A DNA stretch of 64,000 nt, from NCBI RefSeq assembly GCF_015352985.1, contig NZ_JACYXF010000001.1, positions 434,001-498,000 on the forward strand, in the 5' to 3' direction. The position numbers and the translations under genes are program-made. The notes beneath the pieces were generated by a model. The model was not told where the DNA came from and made no database searches. It worked only from the letters and a program-made list of their open reading frames with translations. Numbering within the stretch: position 1 is the first letter of the stretch; the number at the start of each line of letters is the position of its first letter. This document shows, piece after piece, positions 18,787 through 28,843 of this stretch. Source of the stretch: Noviherbaspirillum malthae. GTDB lineage: Bacteria > Pseudomonadota > Gammaproteobacteria > Burkholderiales > Burkholderiaceae_D.

Positions 18787-20823
18787 TTACGGCGTGCGGA
18801 TGTGGTCGACCAGCGCGCCGGTGCGCTGATCCGGTGCGCGCGTCAGCAGGCTCACCAGCGTGATGGCGGCGAATCCGGCCGGCACGCCGAAGACGCCGGC
18901 GGAGATCGGCGCGATGCCGAACCACTGGTTGATGGAAGAGCCGCCGAGCGCCGGATAGGTGCGCACCATGTAATACACGCAGATGGCGAAACCGGTCAGC
19001 ATGCCCGCGATTGCACCTTGCTGGTTCGCACGTTTCCAGAAAACGCCCAATACTAGGGCAGGGAACAGGGCCGACGATGCCAGCGAAAACGCCGCGCCCA
19101 CCATGGACAGGATATCGCCCGGCTTGAGCGACGCGGCATAGGCGGCCACCAGCGCCACCACCAGCAGCAGCAGCTTGGAAATGGTCACCCGCTTCTGGCT
19201 CGACGCCTTCGGATCGACGGTCTTGTAATAGATGTCGTGCGACAGCGCATTGGAAATGGTCAGCAGCAGGCCGTCGGCGGTGGAGAGCGCCGCGGCGAGA
19301 CCGCCGGCGGCGATCAGGCCGGAAATCACATAGGGCAGGCCGGCAATCTCCGGCGTGGCGAGCACCACGATGTCGCCGTCCATGGCGATTTCCGCCAACT
19401 GCACGATGCCGTCGCGGTTCATGTCGGTGATCGTCACCAGCGGATTGATCTTGTCGATGTTCGCCCAGTACGACACCCAGGCCGGCAGCTTGGAAAACGA
19501 CGTGCCGACCAGCGAGGTGTAGATGTCGTACTTCACCAGCACCGCCAGTGCCGGCACGGTGATGTAGAGCAGCATGATGAAGAACAGCGACCAGAATACC
19601 GACCGGCGCGCCGCCTTCACCGTCGGCGTCGTATAGAACCGCACGAGAATATGCGGCAGCGCCGCCGTGCCCATCATCAGGCACAGCACCAATGCCAGGA
19701 AATTGTTGCGCTTGTTGTCCGAGGCTTCCTTCGTCTTGCCGGGAAACGGTTCTTCATGCGCCACCAGCGGTTCGGCCCGCGCCAGGTTGTAGGCGCGCGC
19801 CTCCGTCCATTTCCTTCTGGCTTCGGCGGGATCCTTCGGATAGGTAGCGAGGGCGCGTGCAGCCGCCTTGATTTCGATGAGCGAAGCATTGCCGCGCTTG
19901 AGATTGTCCACATGCCACTGAGCATCCTGAAAGCCTTCCTCCCATGACTTGGGCAGGGTCTTCAGCTTTTCCTCGTACTGACGGGCGCGCTCTAGGAAAA
20001 TGGTCCTGACCTGCTGTTCGCCTTTATCGAGATTCAATGCCTTTTCGCGCTCGCTCAGCTTCGCCAGCGCCGAGCCGTAGGCGACTTGCGGAATCGGCAC
20101 ATTGGTATGCTTGGCCGACAGCCAGACCACCGGAATCATGTAGGCGATGATCATGATGATGTACTGCGCCACCTGAGTCCAGGTAATGGCGCGCATGCCG
20201 CCGAGGAAGGAGCAGACCAGGATGCTGGCCAGCCCGAGGAAGATGCCGACCGAGAAATCGACGCCGGTGAAGCGGGACGTGATCAGGCCGACGCCGTAGA
20301 TCTGCGCAACTACATAGGTAAAGGACACCAGCACGGTGGCCATGACGCCCAGCACCCTGACCATGCTGCCGTTGTTGCTGCCGCAATAGCGGACGGCGAG
20401 AAAGTCGGGAATCGTGTACTGGCCGAACTTGTTGAGGTAGGGCGCAATCAGCAGGGCGACCAGGCAGAAGCCGCCGGTCCAGCCGAGGATGTAGGCAAGG
20501 CCGTCGAATCCCAGTACGTAGAGCCCGCCGGCAAGGCTGATGAAACTGGCGGCCGACATCCAGTCGGCGGCGGTCGCCATGCCGTTGAACATCGGCGGCA
20601 CGCGGCGGCCGGCCACATAGTATTCGGACACGTCCGAGGTGCGGCTGAGCACGCCGATGCCCGCATACAGCACGATGGTCGAGAACATGAACATGTAGCC
20701 GATCCAGGCGCGCGGGAAGCCTTCCTTCTCGAGGATGGACAGGGCGGCCAGGAAGGCGATGAAGCCGAGCGTGTACCAGCCGTAATAGCGGACCAGCCGA
20801 TGGAAGAAGGCCCTATTCGGCAT
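18787..20823 (-). CDS. Sodium:solute symporter (VC2705/ActP-like)
   Basis: Protein of 678 residues with about 13 membrane segments. SSS-family markers are EYYVAGRRVPPMFNGMATAADWMSAA split near 68-92, GLAAALSTADGLLLTISNALSHD, and SLASSALFPALVLGVFWKR. A hydrophilic insertion of about 130 residues (240-372), partly helical and highly charged, lies between membrane segments; similar insertions occur in the VC2705 subfamily. Likely substrate is a small carboxylate such as acetate, by analogy only. ATG 20823 overlaps the DUF4212 stop by 11 bp. Confidence 0.88.
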   Translation of the reverse strand: MPNRAFFHRLVRYYGWYTLGFIAFLAALSILEKEGFPRAWIGYMFMFSTIVLYAGIGVLSRTSDVSEYYVAGRRVPPMFNGMATAADWMSAASFISLAGGLYVLGFDGLAYILGWTGGFCLVALLIAPYLNKFGQYTIPDFLAVRYCGSNNGSMVRVLGVMATVLVSFTYVVAQIYGVGLITSRFTGVDFSVGIFLGLASILVCSFLGGMRAITWTQVAQYIIMIIAYMIPVVWLSAKHTNVPIPQVAYGSALAKLSEREKALNLDKGEQQVRTIFLERARQYEEKLKTLPKSWEEGFQDAQWHVDNLKRGNASLIEIKAAARALATYPKDPAEARRKWTEARAYNLARAEPLVAHEEPFPGKTKEASDNKRNNFLALVLCLMMGTAALPHILVRFYTTPTVKAARRSVFWSLFFIMLLYITVPALAVLVKYDIYTSLVGTSFSKLPAWVSYWANIDKINPLVTITDMNRDGIVQLAEIAMDGDIVVLATPEIAGLPYVISGLIAAGGLAAALSTADGLLLTISNALSHDIYYKTVDPKASSQKRVTISKLLLLVVALVAAYAASLKPGDILSMVGAAFSLASSALFPALVLGVFWKRANQQGAIAGMLTGFAICVYYMVRTYPALGGSSINQWFGIAPISAGVFGVPAGFAAITLVSLLTRAPDQRTGALVDHIRTP

Positions 20824-21088
20824 CGCGGGTCTCGTTTTCCAGCAGGCGGTCGAGCTTGCCCATGCGCCGCATGTAGACGGCAATGATCAGGAGATAGAGC
20901 ACGGTCAGACCCTGGCCCGCCATGTAGAAGGACACCGGCCAGCCGAGGATCGTGAGCGCGGAAAATTCACGGGCGAAGAAGATGAAGACGAAGGTCGTCA
21001 GGAACCAGGCCGAGATGAGTACGGCCGTCAGGCGGCGCACGCGGCGCCAGTAAAGGGCACGTTTCTGGAGAATTTTTTCCGCGCTCAT
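20813..21088 (-). CDS. DUF4212 small membrane subunit of the symporter
   Basis: Protein of 91 residues with two membrane helices (about 21-40 and 50-73). FARE, ILGWPVSFYMAGQG and the closing VYMRRMGKLDRL match the DUF4212 family, which is found directly upstream of VC2705-type Na+/solute symporters and presumably associates with them. Its start overlaps the histidine kinase stop (ATGA), so regulator, sensor and transporter genes form one unit. Confidence 0.9.
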   Translation of the reverse strand: MSAEKILQKRALYWRRVRRLTAVLISAWFLTTFVFIFFAREFSALTILGWPVSFYMAGQGLTVLYLLIIAVYMRRMGKLDRLLENETRDAE

Positions 21089-22641
21089 CAGCCTATGTCC
21101 TCGATGAAGTCGGGACGCTGCTCCATGCGCAGGGTCACGCGGAACAGGCAGCCGGGATGTTTTGGATCATGGGAATGCGGATTGTTGAAAATGTCGACGA
21201 TGGCATCATGCTGCTGCGCGATCTCGCGGACGATGGCCAGGCCCAGTCCGCTTCCCTCCACATTGCTTCCGAGAATGCGGTAGAAGCGCTCGAACACATG
21301 CGCCCGCTCGGCGGGCGGAATGCCGGGGCCGGTATCTTCCACTTCCAGGATCGCCTGTTCCTGCGCAGCGTTGGCGCGCACCCGCACGGTGACGCTGCCG
21401 CCAGCCGGCGTGTAGCGCAGCGCATTGTCGATCAGGTTGGTCAGCAGCTCCCGCAGCATGATCGGATTGCCCTTGACCATGATCGGATGGCCGGGCTGCT
21501 CGAAGCCGAGATCGATGCGGTGCGCAAAGGATTGCTGCACCCAGTCGTGCACGACATTGCGCGCCAGCTCCGACAGTTCCACCGGCACGAAGGAGCTGGA
21601 TTCGGGATTCTGGTTTTCGGCCCGCGCCAGCGACAGCAGCTGGTTGACCAGGCGGGTCGCCGTCTCCGAGCTCTTCGACAGCTGTTCCAGCGAGCGGTGG
21701 ATTTCCTCGGGCCGCTCTTCGCGCAGGGCCAGCTCGGACTGCATGCGCATGCCGGCCAGCGGCGTCTTCATCTGGTGCGCCGCATCGGCGATGAAGCGCT
21801 TCTGCATCTGTATGCTCTGCGACAGCCGTTCCAGCATCTCGTTGAGTGAACGCACGAGCGGGGAAATTTCTTCCGGGACCTGGCCGGAATCGATCGGACT
21901 CAGGTCGTCCGAGCGCCTGGCGCGGATGCGCTGCTGCAGTTCGGCCAGCGGCGACAAGCCGCGCGACAGGGCGAACCACACCAGGGCCAGCGCCACCGGC
22001 AGGATGATGAACTGCGGCAGGATCACGCCCTTGATGATTTCATTGGCCAGGAAGGCGCGCTTGTCGAGCGTTTCGGCGACCTGGATCAGGGCCACCATGG
22101 AATCCCTCCTGCCGTTGGAAGGTGCGCGGGTGCGGCGCAGGTCGACATAGACATACGCCACCCGCACATCGGTGCCGCGCATCGTATCGTTGCGGAACTG
22201 GACCGAGCCCGATACCGGCTTTTCCTCGTCGGCAGGCAAGGGCAGCTCGCGGTCGCCGTCGATCAGTTCCCCGTTCGGGCCGATGATCTGGAAGAAGACA
22301 TTGTCGATATCGTCGGCGCGCAGGATATCCCTGGCCGCCCCCGACAGCGGCGCGACGACCTTGCCGTTGACTTCCTTGACCTGCTGGGCAAGGACGATGA
22401 CGTTGTCGTCGAGCGCGCGGTCGAATGGATGATTGGCGATCGATTTCGCCACCAGATAGGTGATTGCGATGCTCATCGGCCACAGCAGCAGCAGCGGCAC
22501 CAGCATCCAGTCCAGGATCTCGCCGAACAGCGAACGCTGGATGCGCTCCTCGGGCTGCGTGGCGACCGGGTCATACAGGATGGACGATGTCGCGGCAGGC
22601 TTTTCCTTGCCATCGGCATCTGCATGACGTGCATCACTCAT
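21088..22641 (-). CDS. Sensor histidine kinase (TctE-like)
   Basis: Protein of 517 residues. Membrane segments at about 45-65 and 208-226 flank a periplasmic sensor of about 140 residues. A HAMP-like linker leads to the dimerisation helix with phospho-acceptor H289 in DAAHQMKTPLAGM. The ATPase domain shows the N box NLIDNALRYTP and the G boxes DTGPGIP and GSGLGLAIV. It starts 8 bp after the response regulator stop. Its position before the symporter suggests it senses or controls uptake of that solute. Confidence 0.93.
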   Translation of the reverse strand: MSDARHADADGKEKPAATSSILYDPVATQPEERIQRSLFGEILDWMLVPLLLLWPMSIAITYLVAKSIANHPFDRALDDNVIVLAQQVKEVNGKVVAPLSGAARDILRADDIDNVFFQIIGPNGELIDGDRELPLPADEEKPVSGSVQFRNDTMRGTDVRVAYVYVDLRRTRAPSNGRRDSMVALIQVAETLDKRAFLANEIIKGVILPQFIILPVALALVWFALSRGLSPLAELQQRIRARRSDDLSPIDSGQVPEEISPLVRSLNEMLERLSQSIQMQKRFIADAAHQMKTPLAGMRMQSELALREERPEEIHRSLEQLSKSSETATRLVNQLLSLARAENQNPESSSFVPVELSELARNVVHDWVQQSFAHRIDLGFEQPGHPIMVKGNPIMLRELLTNLIDNALRYTPAGGSVTVRVRANAAQEQAILEVEDTGPGIPPAERAHVFERFYRILGSNVEGSGLGLAIVREIAQQHDAIVDIFNNPHSHDPKHPGCLFRVTLRMEQRPDFIEDIG

Positions 22642-22649
22642 GGGAAGGT

Positions 22650-23348
22650 TCAGTTGGGCGGCGCGGCGTGGTGGGCGGTATCGGAGAATTTTTCCAGGCA
22701 GTAGCCCAGCCCGCGGACGGTGGCGATGCGCACGCCGCCGACCTCGATCTTCTTGCGCAGGCGATGCACGTAGACTTCAATCGCGTTGTTGCTGACTTCC
22801 TCGCCCCATTCGCACAGGTGGTCGACCAGCTGCTCCTTCGACACAAGCCGGCCGGTCCGCTGCAGCAGCACTTCCAGCAGGCCCAGTTCCCTGGCCGAGA
22901 GGTCGAGCATCTGGTCATTGATGTAGGCGATGCGGCCGACCTGGTCGTAGGACAGCGGGCCATGCTTGATGACGGTCGGCCCGCCGCCGGCGCCGCGCCG
23001 CGTGAGTGCGCGCACCCTGGCTTCGAGTTCGGACAGGGCGAATGGCTTGGCCATGAAGTCGTCCGCGCCCAGATCGAGTCCCTTGACGCGCTGCTCGATC
23101 GAGTCGCCGGCAGTGAGGATGAGCACCGGCAGGCGGGAGTTGCGGGCCCGCAGCCGCCGCAGAACCTCGAGGCCGGACATCTTGGGCAGGCCGAGATCGA
23201 GAATCAGCAAATCGAAGTCCTGCGTCGACAGCGCCGAATCGGCTTCCTGTCCATTCTTGACACAATCGGTCGCATAGCCGGACTGGCGCAGTGAGCGGGT
23301 GAGTCCGTCGGCAAGTACACTATCGTCTTCGGCAAGCAGGATACGCAT
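22650..23348 (-). CDS. OmpR-family response regulator
   Basis: Protein of 232 residues. The receiver domain has acidic pocket EDD (7-9), phospho-acceptor D51 in LLILDLGLPKMSG, and the conserved Thr and Lys in LTAG and AKPF. The C-terminal winged helix follows (about 128-225) with LSARELGLLEVLLQRTGRLV and VYVHRLRKKIE. ATG 23348 fits the family start MRILLAEDDS; an in-frame ATG at 23363 adds five residues. It is the first gene of the regulator-kinase-DUF4212-symporter unit. Confidence 0.94.
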   Translation of the reverse strand: MRILLAEDDSVLADGLTRSLRQSGYATDCVKNGQEADSALSTQDFDLLILDLGLPKMSGLEVLRRLRARNSRLPVLILTAGDSIEQRVKGLDLGADDFMAKPFALSELEARVRALTRRGAGGGPTVIKHGPLSYDQVGRIAYINDQMLDLSARELGLLEVLLQRTGRLVSKEQLVDHLCEWGEEVSNNAIEVYVHRLRKKIEVGGVRIATVRGLGYCLEKFSDTAHHAAPPN

Positions 23349-23490
23349 GGTCGGGGCCGGCAATCAGGGTGGAACAAGTCTATTGCTTTTTGGTAACGCC
23401 ATCAAGGCGCACCGCGAAGGTACACGAGATTCATATTAATCAACTTTGCCGCGGATGAAAATTGATGTAATTTGGTGCTTGCGCCGATCA

Positions 23491-23506
23491 CTGTTTTTTT
23501 ATACAG
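23491..23506 (+). promoter_or_regulatory. LexA (SOS) box upstream of recA
   Basis: CTGT-N8-ACAG with the A/T-rich centre TTTTTTAT matches the LexA operator consensus exactly. It lies 91 bp before recA and overlaps a possible -10 (TATACA, 23500-23505), a layout expected for repression. Confidence 0.82.
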
Positions 23507-23597
23507 TATGCCTTGTGACTTCAAATGCCGCCTCCAGATAAGAGACTCACTACAGTGAACTCTGATTTGAATACTTAACCGTCGAAAGAATACAGTT

Positions 23598-24665
23598 ATG
23601 GACGACAAGAAAACAGCGCAAAACCCGGAAAAGAGCAAGGCACTCGCCGCGGCGCTGGCTCAGATTGAAAAGCAGTTCGGCAAGGGCTCCGTCATGCGCA
23701 TGGTCGATGGCGCGGTCGCGGAAGAAGTGCAGGTTGTTTCGACGGGTTCTCTCGGTCTGGACATCGCGCTTGGCGTCGGCGGCCTGCCCCGCGGGCGCGT
23801 GGTCGAAATCTACGGACCGGAATCTTCCGGTAAAACCACGCTGACCCTGCAGGCGATTGCAGAAATGCAGAAACTGGGCGGCACCTGCGCCTTCATCGAT
23901 GCGGAGCATGCGCTTGACGTGGTCTATGCGCAGAAGCTGGGCGTCAATCTTTCCGATCTGCTCATTTCCCAGCCTGATACAGGCGAGCAGGCGCTTGAAA
24001 TCTGCGACGCGCTGGTGCGTTCCGGCAGCGTCGACCTGGTGGTGGTCGACTCCGTCGCCGCCCTGACGCCGCGCGCCGAAATCGAAGGCGACATGGGCGA
24101 TTCCCTGCCGGGTCTGCAAGCCCGCCTGATGTCCCAGGCGCTGCGCAAGCTGACCGGCAGCATCAACCGCACTAACACCCTGGTCATCTTCATCAACCAG
24201 ATCCGCATGAAGATCGGCGTCATGTTCGGCAACCCGGAAACCACGACCGGCGGCAATGCGCTCAAGTTCTATGCGTCGGTTCGCCTGGATATCCGCCGTA
24301 CCGGCTCGATCAAGTCGGGTGACGAAGTGATCGGTAACGAAACCAAGGTCAAGGTCGTCAAGAACAAGGTTGCGCCTCCGTTCAGGGAGGCCCACTTCGA
24401 CATCCTGTATGGCGAAGGCACTTCCCGTGAAGGCGAAATCCTCGATCTGGGCGCTGAAGCCAAGATCGTCGAGAAGTCGGGTGCATGGTACAGCTACAAC
24501 GGCGAACGTATCGGTCAGGGCAAGGACAACGCCCGTACGTATCTGAGAGAGCATCCGGAGCTGTCGCGCGAGATCGAAAACAAGGTTCGTGCTTCGCTCG
24601 GCGTACCGGAACTGCCGCCGGCCAGCGCGGCTCCTTCGGTGGCTGCCCAGGCTGCTGAAGAGTAA
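23598..24665 (+). CDS. recA: Recombinase RecA
   Basis: Protein of 355 residues, the strand-exchange and SOS coprotease protein. Walker A is [10 protein letters not shown] (73-82); further markers are [43 protein letters not shown] and [19 protein letters not shown]. The C-terminal tail is variable ([16 protein letters not shown]). A consensus LexA box is upstream and a strong terminator directly downstream, with recX 446 bp further on. Confidence 0.98.
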   Translation: MDDKKTAQNPEKSKALAAALAQIEKQFGKGSVMRMVDGAVAEEVQVVSTGSLGLDIALGVGGLPRGRVVEIYGPESSGKTTLTLQAIAEMQKLGGTCAFIDAEHALDVVYAQKLGVNLSDLLISQPDTGEQALEICDALVRSGSVDLVVVDSVAALTPRAEIEGDMGDSLPGLQARLMSQALRKLTGSINRTNTLVIFINQIRMKIGVMFGNPETTTGGNALKFYASVRLDIRRTGSIKSGDEVIGNETKVKVVKNKVAPPFREAHFDILYGEGTSREGEILDLGAEAKIVEKSGAWYSYNGERIGQGKDNARTYLREHPELSREIENKVRASLGVPELPPASAAPSVAAQAAEE

Positions 24666-24679
24666 TCAAGTTGTAGGGT

Positions 24680-24719
24680 AAAAGGCAGAATCAGTCGTGT
24701 ATTGATTCTGCCTTTTTCT
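24680..24719 (+). terminator. Rho-independent terminator after recA
   Basis: Stem AAAGGCAGAATCA / TGATTCTGCCTTT with loop GTCGTGTAT, followed by TTCTTTC. Very strong; recX beyond it needs read-through or its own promoter. Confidence 0.9.
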
Positions 24720-25111
24720 TTCATTTTCTTTCAAGTCAGTGTGGTTTGTGGTTACTTCGCGTGAGAGAGCCCGCGCTGCAGTTTGAAGGTGCAATGGAGC
24801 GTTGAAGCCGGAAGACGCCATTTATTGATTCGGCCCGAAAAACGGTTCATTTTTCGGGTCGCTGATCTCCCCTCTACCTCTGGAAGAGGGCCGGGGTGAG
24901 GGATCGGCCCAGCATATTCTCGGGCCGGATCTATGACAACGGCATGATCCCGGCAAGGTGTTCTTGATATTTGGCCGGCACGAGCGGATCGCGAGCCGCT
25001 GGGGCCGGAAATATCCAAGGTTTTTGGCTTGTTCGTGCTTGCATTGCAATGCATTTGCAGTGACAGTACCTGCAATCCGATAAACCGGTGCAATCGTCAT
25101 TCTGATCCATC
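24720..25111. other. Non-coding stretch between recA and recX
   Basis: No supportable gene is seen here; the short open frames have no ribosome sites and no family likeness. It contains a repeat-like G-rich element (24867-24902) and a GC-rich imperfect inverted repeat around 24975-25015 (CCGGCACGAGCGG ... CCGCTGGGGCCGG). Confidence 0.6.
24867..24902. repeat. Dispersed-repeat-like element (CTCCCCTCT ... GCCGGGGTGAGGG)
   Basis: The segment pairs CCTCT (24871-24875) with AGAGG (24885-24889) and ends GCCGGGGTGAGGG. This resembles a short intergenic sequence I know to recur many times in beta- and gammaproteobacterial chromosomes. Only one copy is in the window, so repeat status is inferred. Confidence 0.4.
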
Positions 25112-25573
25112 ATGGCAAAGCCTCAAATGAGCCTGAAAGCGCGGGCTCTGAAGTATCTGTCCTCCCGCGAGCACAGCCGTCTCGAACTGGGACGCAAGCT
25201 GTCCCGCTATGCGCAGGAGGGCGACGATGTCGAAGCCTTGCTCGACTGGCTCGAAGCCTCCAGATTCCTCTCCCAATCCCGTTTTTCCGAATCCCTGGTT
25301 CACCGCCGCGCATCCCGCTTCGGCAATTCCCGCATCCTCCTGGAACTGCAAAGCCATGGGATCGAGGGCGAAGCGCTGAGCGAGATCAAGTCCAATCTTG
25401 CGCAGGATGAAGCGTCTCGTGCGAAAGACGTCTGGTCCAGGCGTTTCCGCCAGCCGCCCGCCGATGCGGCGGAACGCGCAAAGCAGATGCGCTTTCTGCA
25501 GCAGCGCGGCTTTTCCCATTCAGCCATACAGGCCGCCATGCGCGCAGCCGAAGCCGAGGCCGACGAGGAATAA
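25112..25573 (+). CDS. recX: Regulatory protein RecX
   Basis: Protein of 153 residues made of three-helix repeats; it caps RecA filaments and limits their growth. Family markers are [49 protein letters not shown] and [16 protein letters not shown]. Length is typical of the short betaproteobacterial form. It follows recA in the same direction but behind a terminator. Confidence 0.93.
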   Translation: MAKPQMSLKARALKYLSSREHSRLELGRKLSRYAQEGDDVEALLDWLEASRFLSQSRFSESLVHRRASRFGNSRILLELQSHGIEGEALSEIKSNLAQDEASRAKDVWSRRFRQPPADAAERAKQMRFLQQRGFSHSAIQAAMRAAEAEADEE

Positions 25574-25859
25574 GCGCTCGCTGCAATGCCGCATCGCGCA
25601 TGGAGCGGGTTATAGACAAAACAGAGCTCTTGATATTCGCTTGGTGAATGCCTTAGGCAGGCGCGCCGCTAAAGTGCGGTGATTTATTGATAACTCCGCC
25701 TAACTTTCAGTTCTGCAATTTCAGGTTGGCTATGTACTCTGGACCTGTGCTACACTTTCGGGGTTTTTGCAGCGCCGCATGAGCGGCTGCTGCCGTAGAA
25801 GCTGCGGCAGCGACACGCAAATGCGGCATATTTTGGCCGCTTCACAGGCATTGGTTGTT

Positions 25860-26441
25860 ATGCCCTTATCTCCGCCGTCATCACGCCGTGCCCTGAGGCA
25901 CACCCGCGCAATCCAAGTCCAAGCGTTCGCACGCGATGACGGGTTGTGGGACATTGAGGCGCGCATCACCGATACAAAAACCCGTGACAGCAAGCTGGCA
26001 TCCGGTGTACGCCCGGCCGGCGACCCCATCCATGATCTCTGGCTGCGCCTGACCATCGACCTGCAGCTCAATGTCGTTGCCGCCGAAGCCGCATCCGACG
26101 CCGTGCCTTATCCGGGTCATTGCGATACCATCGGCCCCGACTACGGCAAGCTGGTCGGACTCAACCTGCTCAAGGGCTTTCGTGACGGCGTCAAGCAGCG
26201 CATGGCGGGCATCCAGGGCTGCACGCATCTGACCGAACTCGCGCAAGTCCTGCCGACCGCGGCGATCCAGGCCTTTGCCGGCGATGTCATCGACACCCGC
26301 GACGGCGACCGCGGCGACGATCAGCAGCACAAACCATTTCAACTCGACCGCTGCCATGCCTTGCGCACCGACGGCGCGGCGGTCGCACGATTCTATCCGC
26401 GCTGGGCGGTAAAGTCGGAAGCCTCAACCGAACCCAGCTAA
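25860..26441 (+). CDS. DUF2889 domain protein
   Basis: Protein of 193 residues. RRALRHTRAIQVQAFARDDGLWDIEARITDTK (start of the domain), DLWLRLTID and GCTHLTELAQVLPTAAIQAF are the recognisable DUF2889 blocks. Function is unknown. The frame extends upstream to 25767, but ATG 25860 fits the family better. It lies between recX and sucC, a common order in Oxalobacteraceae and Burkholderiaceae. Confidence 0.85.
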   Translation: MPLSPPSSRRALRHTRAIQVQAFARDDGLWDIEARITDTKTRDSKLASGVRPAGDPIHDLWLRLTIDLQLNVVAAEAASDAVPYPGHCDTIGPDYGKLVGLNLLKGFRDGVKQRMAGIQGCTHLTELAQVLPTAAIQAFAGDVIDTRDGDRGDDQQHKPFQLDRCHALRTDGAAVARFYPRWAVKSEASTEPS

Positions 26442-26486
26442 TCCACCAGTTTCAATTTTTTACTAAGCGTCTGAAGGGAAGCTCGC

Positions 26487-27653
26487 ATGAAAATCCATGA
26501 GTATCAGGGCAAAGAAATCCTCCGCAAGTACGGAGTGACGGTTCCGCGCGGTATCCCGTGCTTTTCCGTTGAAGAAGCGGTCAAGGCGGCCGAAACCCTG
26601 GGAGGCCCGGTGTGGGTCGTCAAGGCACAAATCCATGCGGGTGGCCGCGGCAAGGGCGGCGGCGTCAAGGTTGCCAAGTCGCTCGACCAGGTCAAGGAAT
26701 ACGCTGACGCCATCATGGGCATGCAGCTCGTCACTCACCAGACCGGCCCGGAAGGCCAGAAGGTGCGCCGCCTGCTGATCGAAGAAGGCGCCGACATCAA
26801 GAAGGAACTCTATGTTTCCATGGTGACTGACCGTGTCAGCCAGCGCGTCGTCCTGATGGCGTCGAGCGAAGGCGGCATGGACATCGAGGAAGTCGCCGAG
26901 AAGCATCCTGAACTCATTCACAAGGTCGTGATCGACCCGGCAACCGGCCTGACCGATGCCGACGCAGATTCCATCGCCGCCAAGATCGGCGTGCCCGCCG
27001 GCTCCATCGCCGATGCGCGCAAGCAGCTGCAGGGCCTCTACAAGGCTTACTGGGAAACAGACTCTTCCCTGGCCGAAATCAACCCGCTGATCCTGACCGG
27101 CGACGGCAAGGTCATCGCCCTGGACGCCAAATTCAACTTCGACTCCAACGCGCTGTTCCGCCAGCCCGAGATCGTCGCCATGCGCGACCTCGACGAAGAA
27201 GATCCCGCTGAAGTCGAAGCTTCCAAGTTCGACCTCGCCTACATCTCCCTCGACGGCAACATCGGCTGCCTGGTCAACGGCGCCGGCCTGGCCATGGCCA
27301 CCATGGACACCATCAAGCTGTTCGGCGGCGAGCCGGCCAACTTCCTCGACGTCGGCGGCGGCGCGACAGCGGAGAAGGTCACCGAAGCCTTCAAGATCAT
27401 GCTGAAGAACCCCGGCCTGAAAGCCATCCTGGTCAACATCTTCGGCGGCATCATGCGCTGCGACGTGATCGCCGAAGGCGTGATCACCGCATCCAAGGCC
27501 GTTTCCCTCAAGGTGCCGCTCGTCGTGCGCATGAAGGGCACCAACGAAGACCTGGGCAAGAAGATGCTGGCCGAATCCGGCCTGCCGATCATCTCGGCCG
27601 ACACCATGGAAGAAGCCGCGCAGAAAGTCGTCGCCGCGGCCAACGGTAAATAA
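26487..27653 (+). CDS. sucC: Succinyl-CoA ligase (ADP-forming) beta subunit
   Basis: Protein of 388 residues, TCA-cycle enzyme that converts succinyl-CoA to succinate while making ATP. The N-terminal ATP-grasp domain shows [33 protein letters not shown] and EINPLILT. The C-terminal CoA-ligase domain has [18 protein letters not shown] and [22 protein letters not shown] before the ATG is a good ribosome site. sucD follows after 14 bp. Confidence 0.98.
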   Translation: MKIHEYQGKEILRKYGVTVPRGIPCFSVEEAVKAAETLGGPVWVVKAQIHAGGRGKGGGVKVAKSLDQVKEYADAIMGMQLVTHQTGPEGQKVRRLLIEEGADIKKELYVSMVTDRVSQRVVLMASSEGGMDIEEVAEKHPELIHKVVIDPATGLTDADADSIAAKIGVPAGSIADARKQLQGLYKAYWETDSSLAEINPLILTGDGKVIALDAKFNFDSNALFRQPEIVAMRDLDEEDPAEVEASKFDLAYISLDGNIGCLVNGAGLAMATMDTIKLFGGEPANFLDVGGGATAEKVTEAFKIMLKNPGLKAILVNIFGGIMRCDVIAEGVITASKAVSLKVPLVVRMKGTNEDLGKKMLAESGLPIISADTMEEAAQKVVAAANGK

Positions 27654-27667
27654 TCGAGGGAAGAAAT

Positions 27668-28549
27668 ATGTCGATTCTGATCAATAAAGACACCAAAGTC
27701 ATCACGCAAGGCATCACCGGCAAGACCGGCCAGTTCCACACCCGCATGTGCCGCGACTACGCGAACGGCAAGAACGCGTTCGTCGCCGGCGTGAATCCGA
27801 AGAAAGCCGGCGAAGACTTCGAAGGCATTCCGATTTTCGCCAACGTCAAGGACGCCAAGGAAAAGACCGGCGCCACCGTTTCCGTGATCTACGTTCCGCC
27901 GGCAGGCGCGGCAGCCGCGATCTGGGAAGCCGTCGAAGCCGAACTCGAACTGGCCATCTGCATCACCGAAGGCATTCCGGTTCGCGACATGCTCGCGCTG
28001 AAGGACCGCATGGCCAAGGCCGGCAGCAAGACCCTGCTGCTCGGACCGAACTGCCCCGGCCTGATCACACCCGACGAAATCAAGATCGGCATCATGCCCG
28101 GCCACATCCACAAGAAAGGCCGCATCGGTGTCGTTTCCCGTTCCGGCACGCTGACCTATGAAGCCGTCGGCCAGCTGACCGCACTCGGCCTGGGCCAGTC
28201 TTCCGCAGTCGGCATCGGCGGCGACCCGATCAACGGTCTGAAGCACATCGACATCATGAAGGCATTCAACGACGATCCCGAGACCGATGCGGTCATCATG
28301 ATCGGCGAGATCGGCGGTCCGGATGAAGCCAATGCGGCACGTTGGGTCAAGGACAACATGAAGAAGCCGGTCATCGGCTTCATCGCCGGCGTTACCGCGC
28401 CTCCGGGCAAGCGCATGGGCCATGCCGGCGCGCTGATCTCCGGCGGCGACGATACCGCGCAAGCCAAGCTGGACATCATGGAAGAGTGCGGCATCAAGGC
28501 CACTAAGAATCCGTCGGAAATGGCGCGGCTGCTGAAGGCGGCGCTGTAA
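27668..28549 (+). CDS. sucD: Succinyl-CoA ligase alpha subunit
   Basis: Protein of 293 residues that binds CoA and carries the phospho-histidine. MSILINKDTKVITQGITGKTG opens the CoA-binding Rossmann domain (shown in part). LGPNCPGLITP and GRIGVVSRSGTLTYEA are family blocks. The active-site His is in the region GKRMGHAGALISGG. It forms the heterotetramer with SucC and ends at a strong terminator. Confidence 0.98.
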   Translation: MSILINKDTKVITQGITGKTGQFHTRMCRDYANGKNAFVAGVNPKKAGEDFEGIPIFANVKDAKEKTGATVSVIYVPPAGAAAAIWEAVEAELELAICITEGIPVRDMLALKDRMAKAGSKTLLLGPNCPGLITPDEIKIGIMPGHIHKKGRIGVVSRSGTLTYEAVGQLTALGLGQSSAVGIGGDPINGLKHIDIMKAFNDDPETDAVIMIGEIGGPDEANAARWVKDNMKKPVIGFIAGVTAPPGKRMGHAGALISGGDDTAQAKLDIMEECGIKATKNPSEMARLLKAAL

Positions 28550-28584
28550 TCGACACTGCTGCGGCCCCGGCCGCTGCAAGGATA

Positions 28585-28615
28585 ACGGGGAGCGTTCGCG
28601 CTCCCCGTTTTTTTC
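28585..28615 (+). terminator. Rho-independent terminator after sucCD
   Basis: Perfect 10-bp stem ACGGGGAGCG / CGCTCCCCGT closed by a TTCG tetraloop and followed by a run of seven T. Confidence 0.93.
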
Positions 28616-28843
28616 ATGGCAACACTCTATCGAGTCGGAAGACTGCGTTATACCAATCCCAAGGCGTAACGTGACAGATGAGAACGATGGATTTTTTCGT
28701 CTGGCAAGGCCGGGGTTGCAGATCAGGAGTCCATGGTGGTGCTATGGATGACGAGCACAACGCAGGCAGGCGGAAAAAGACGCGATCTCATGGCATGTTA
28801 TGCCTCGGGCTTGGTATTAGCCGACGACTTTTCTCTTGCCAAT

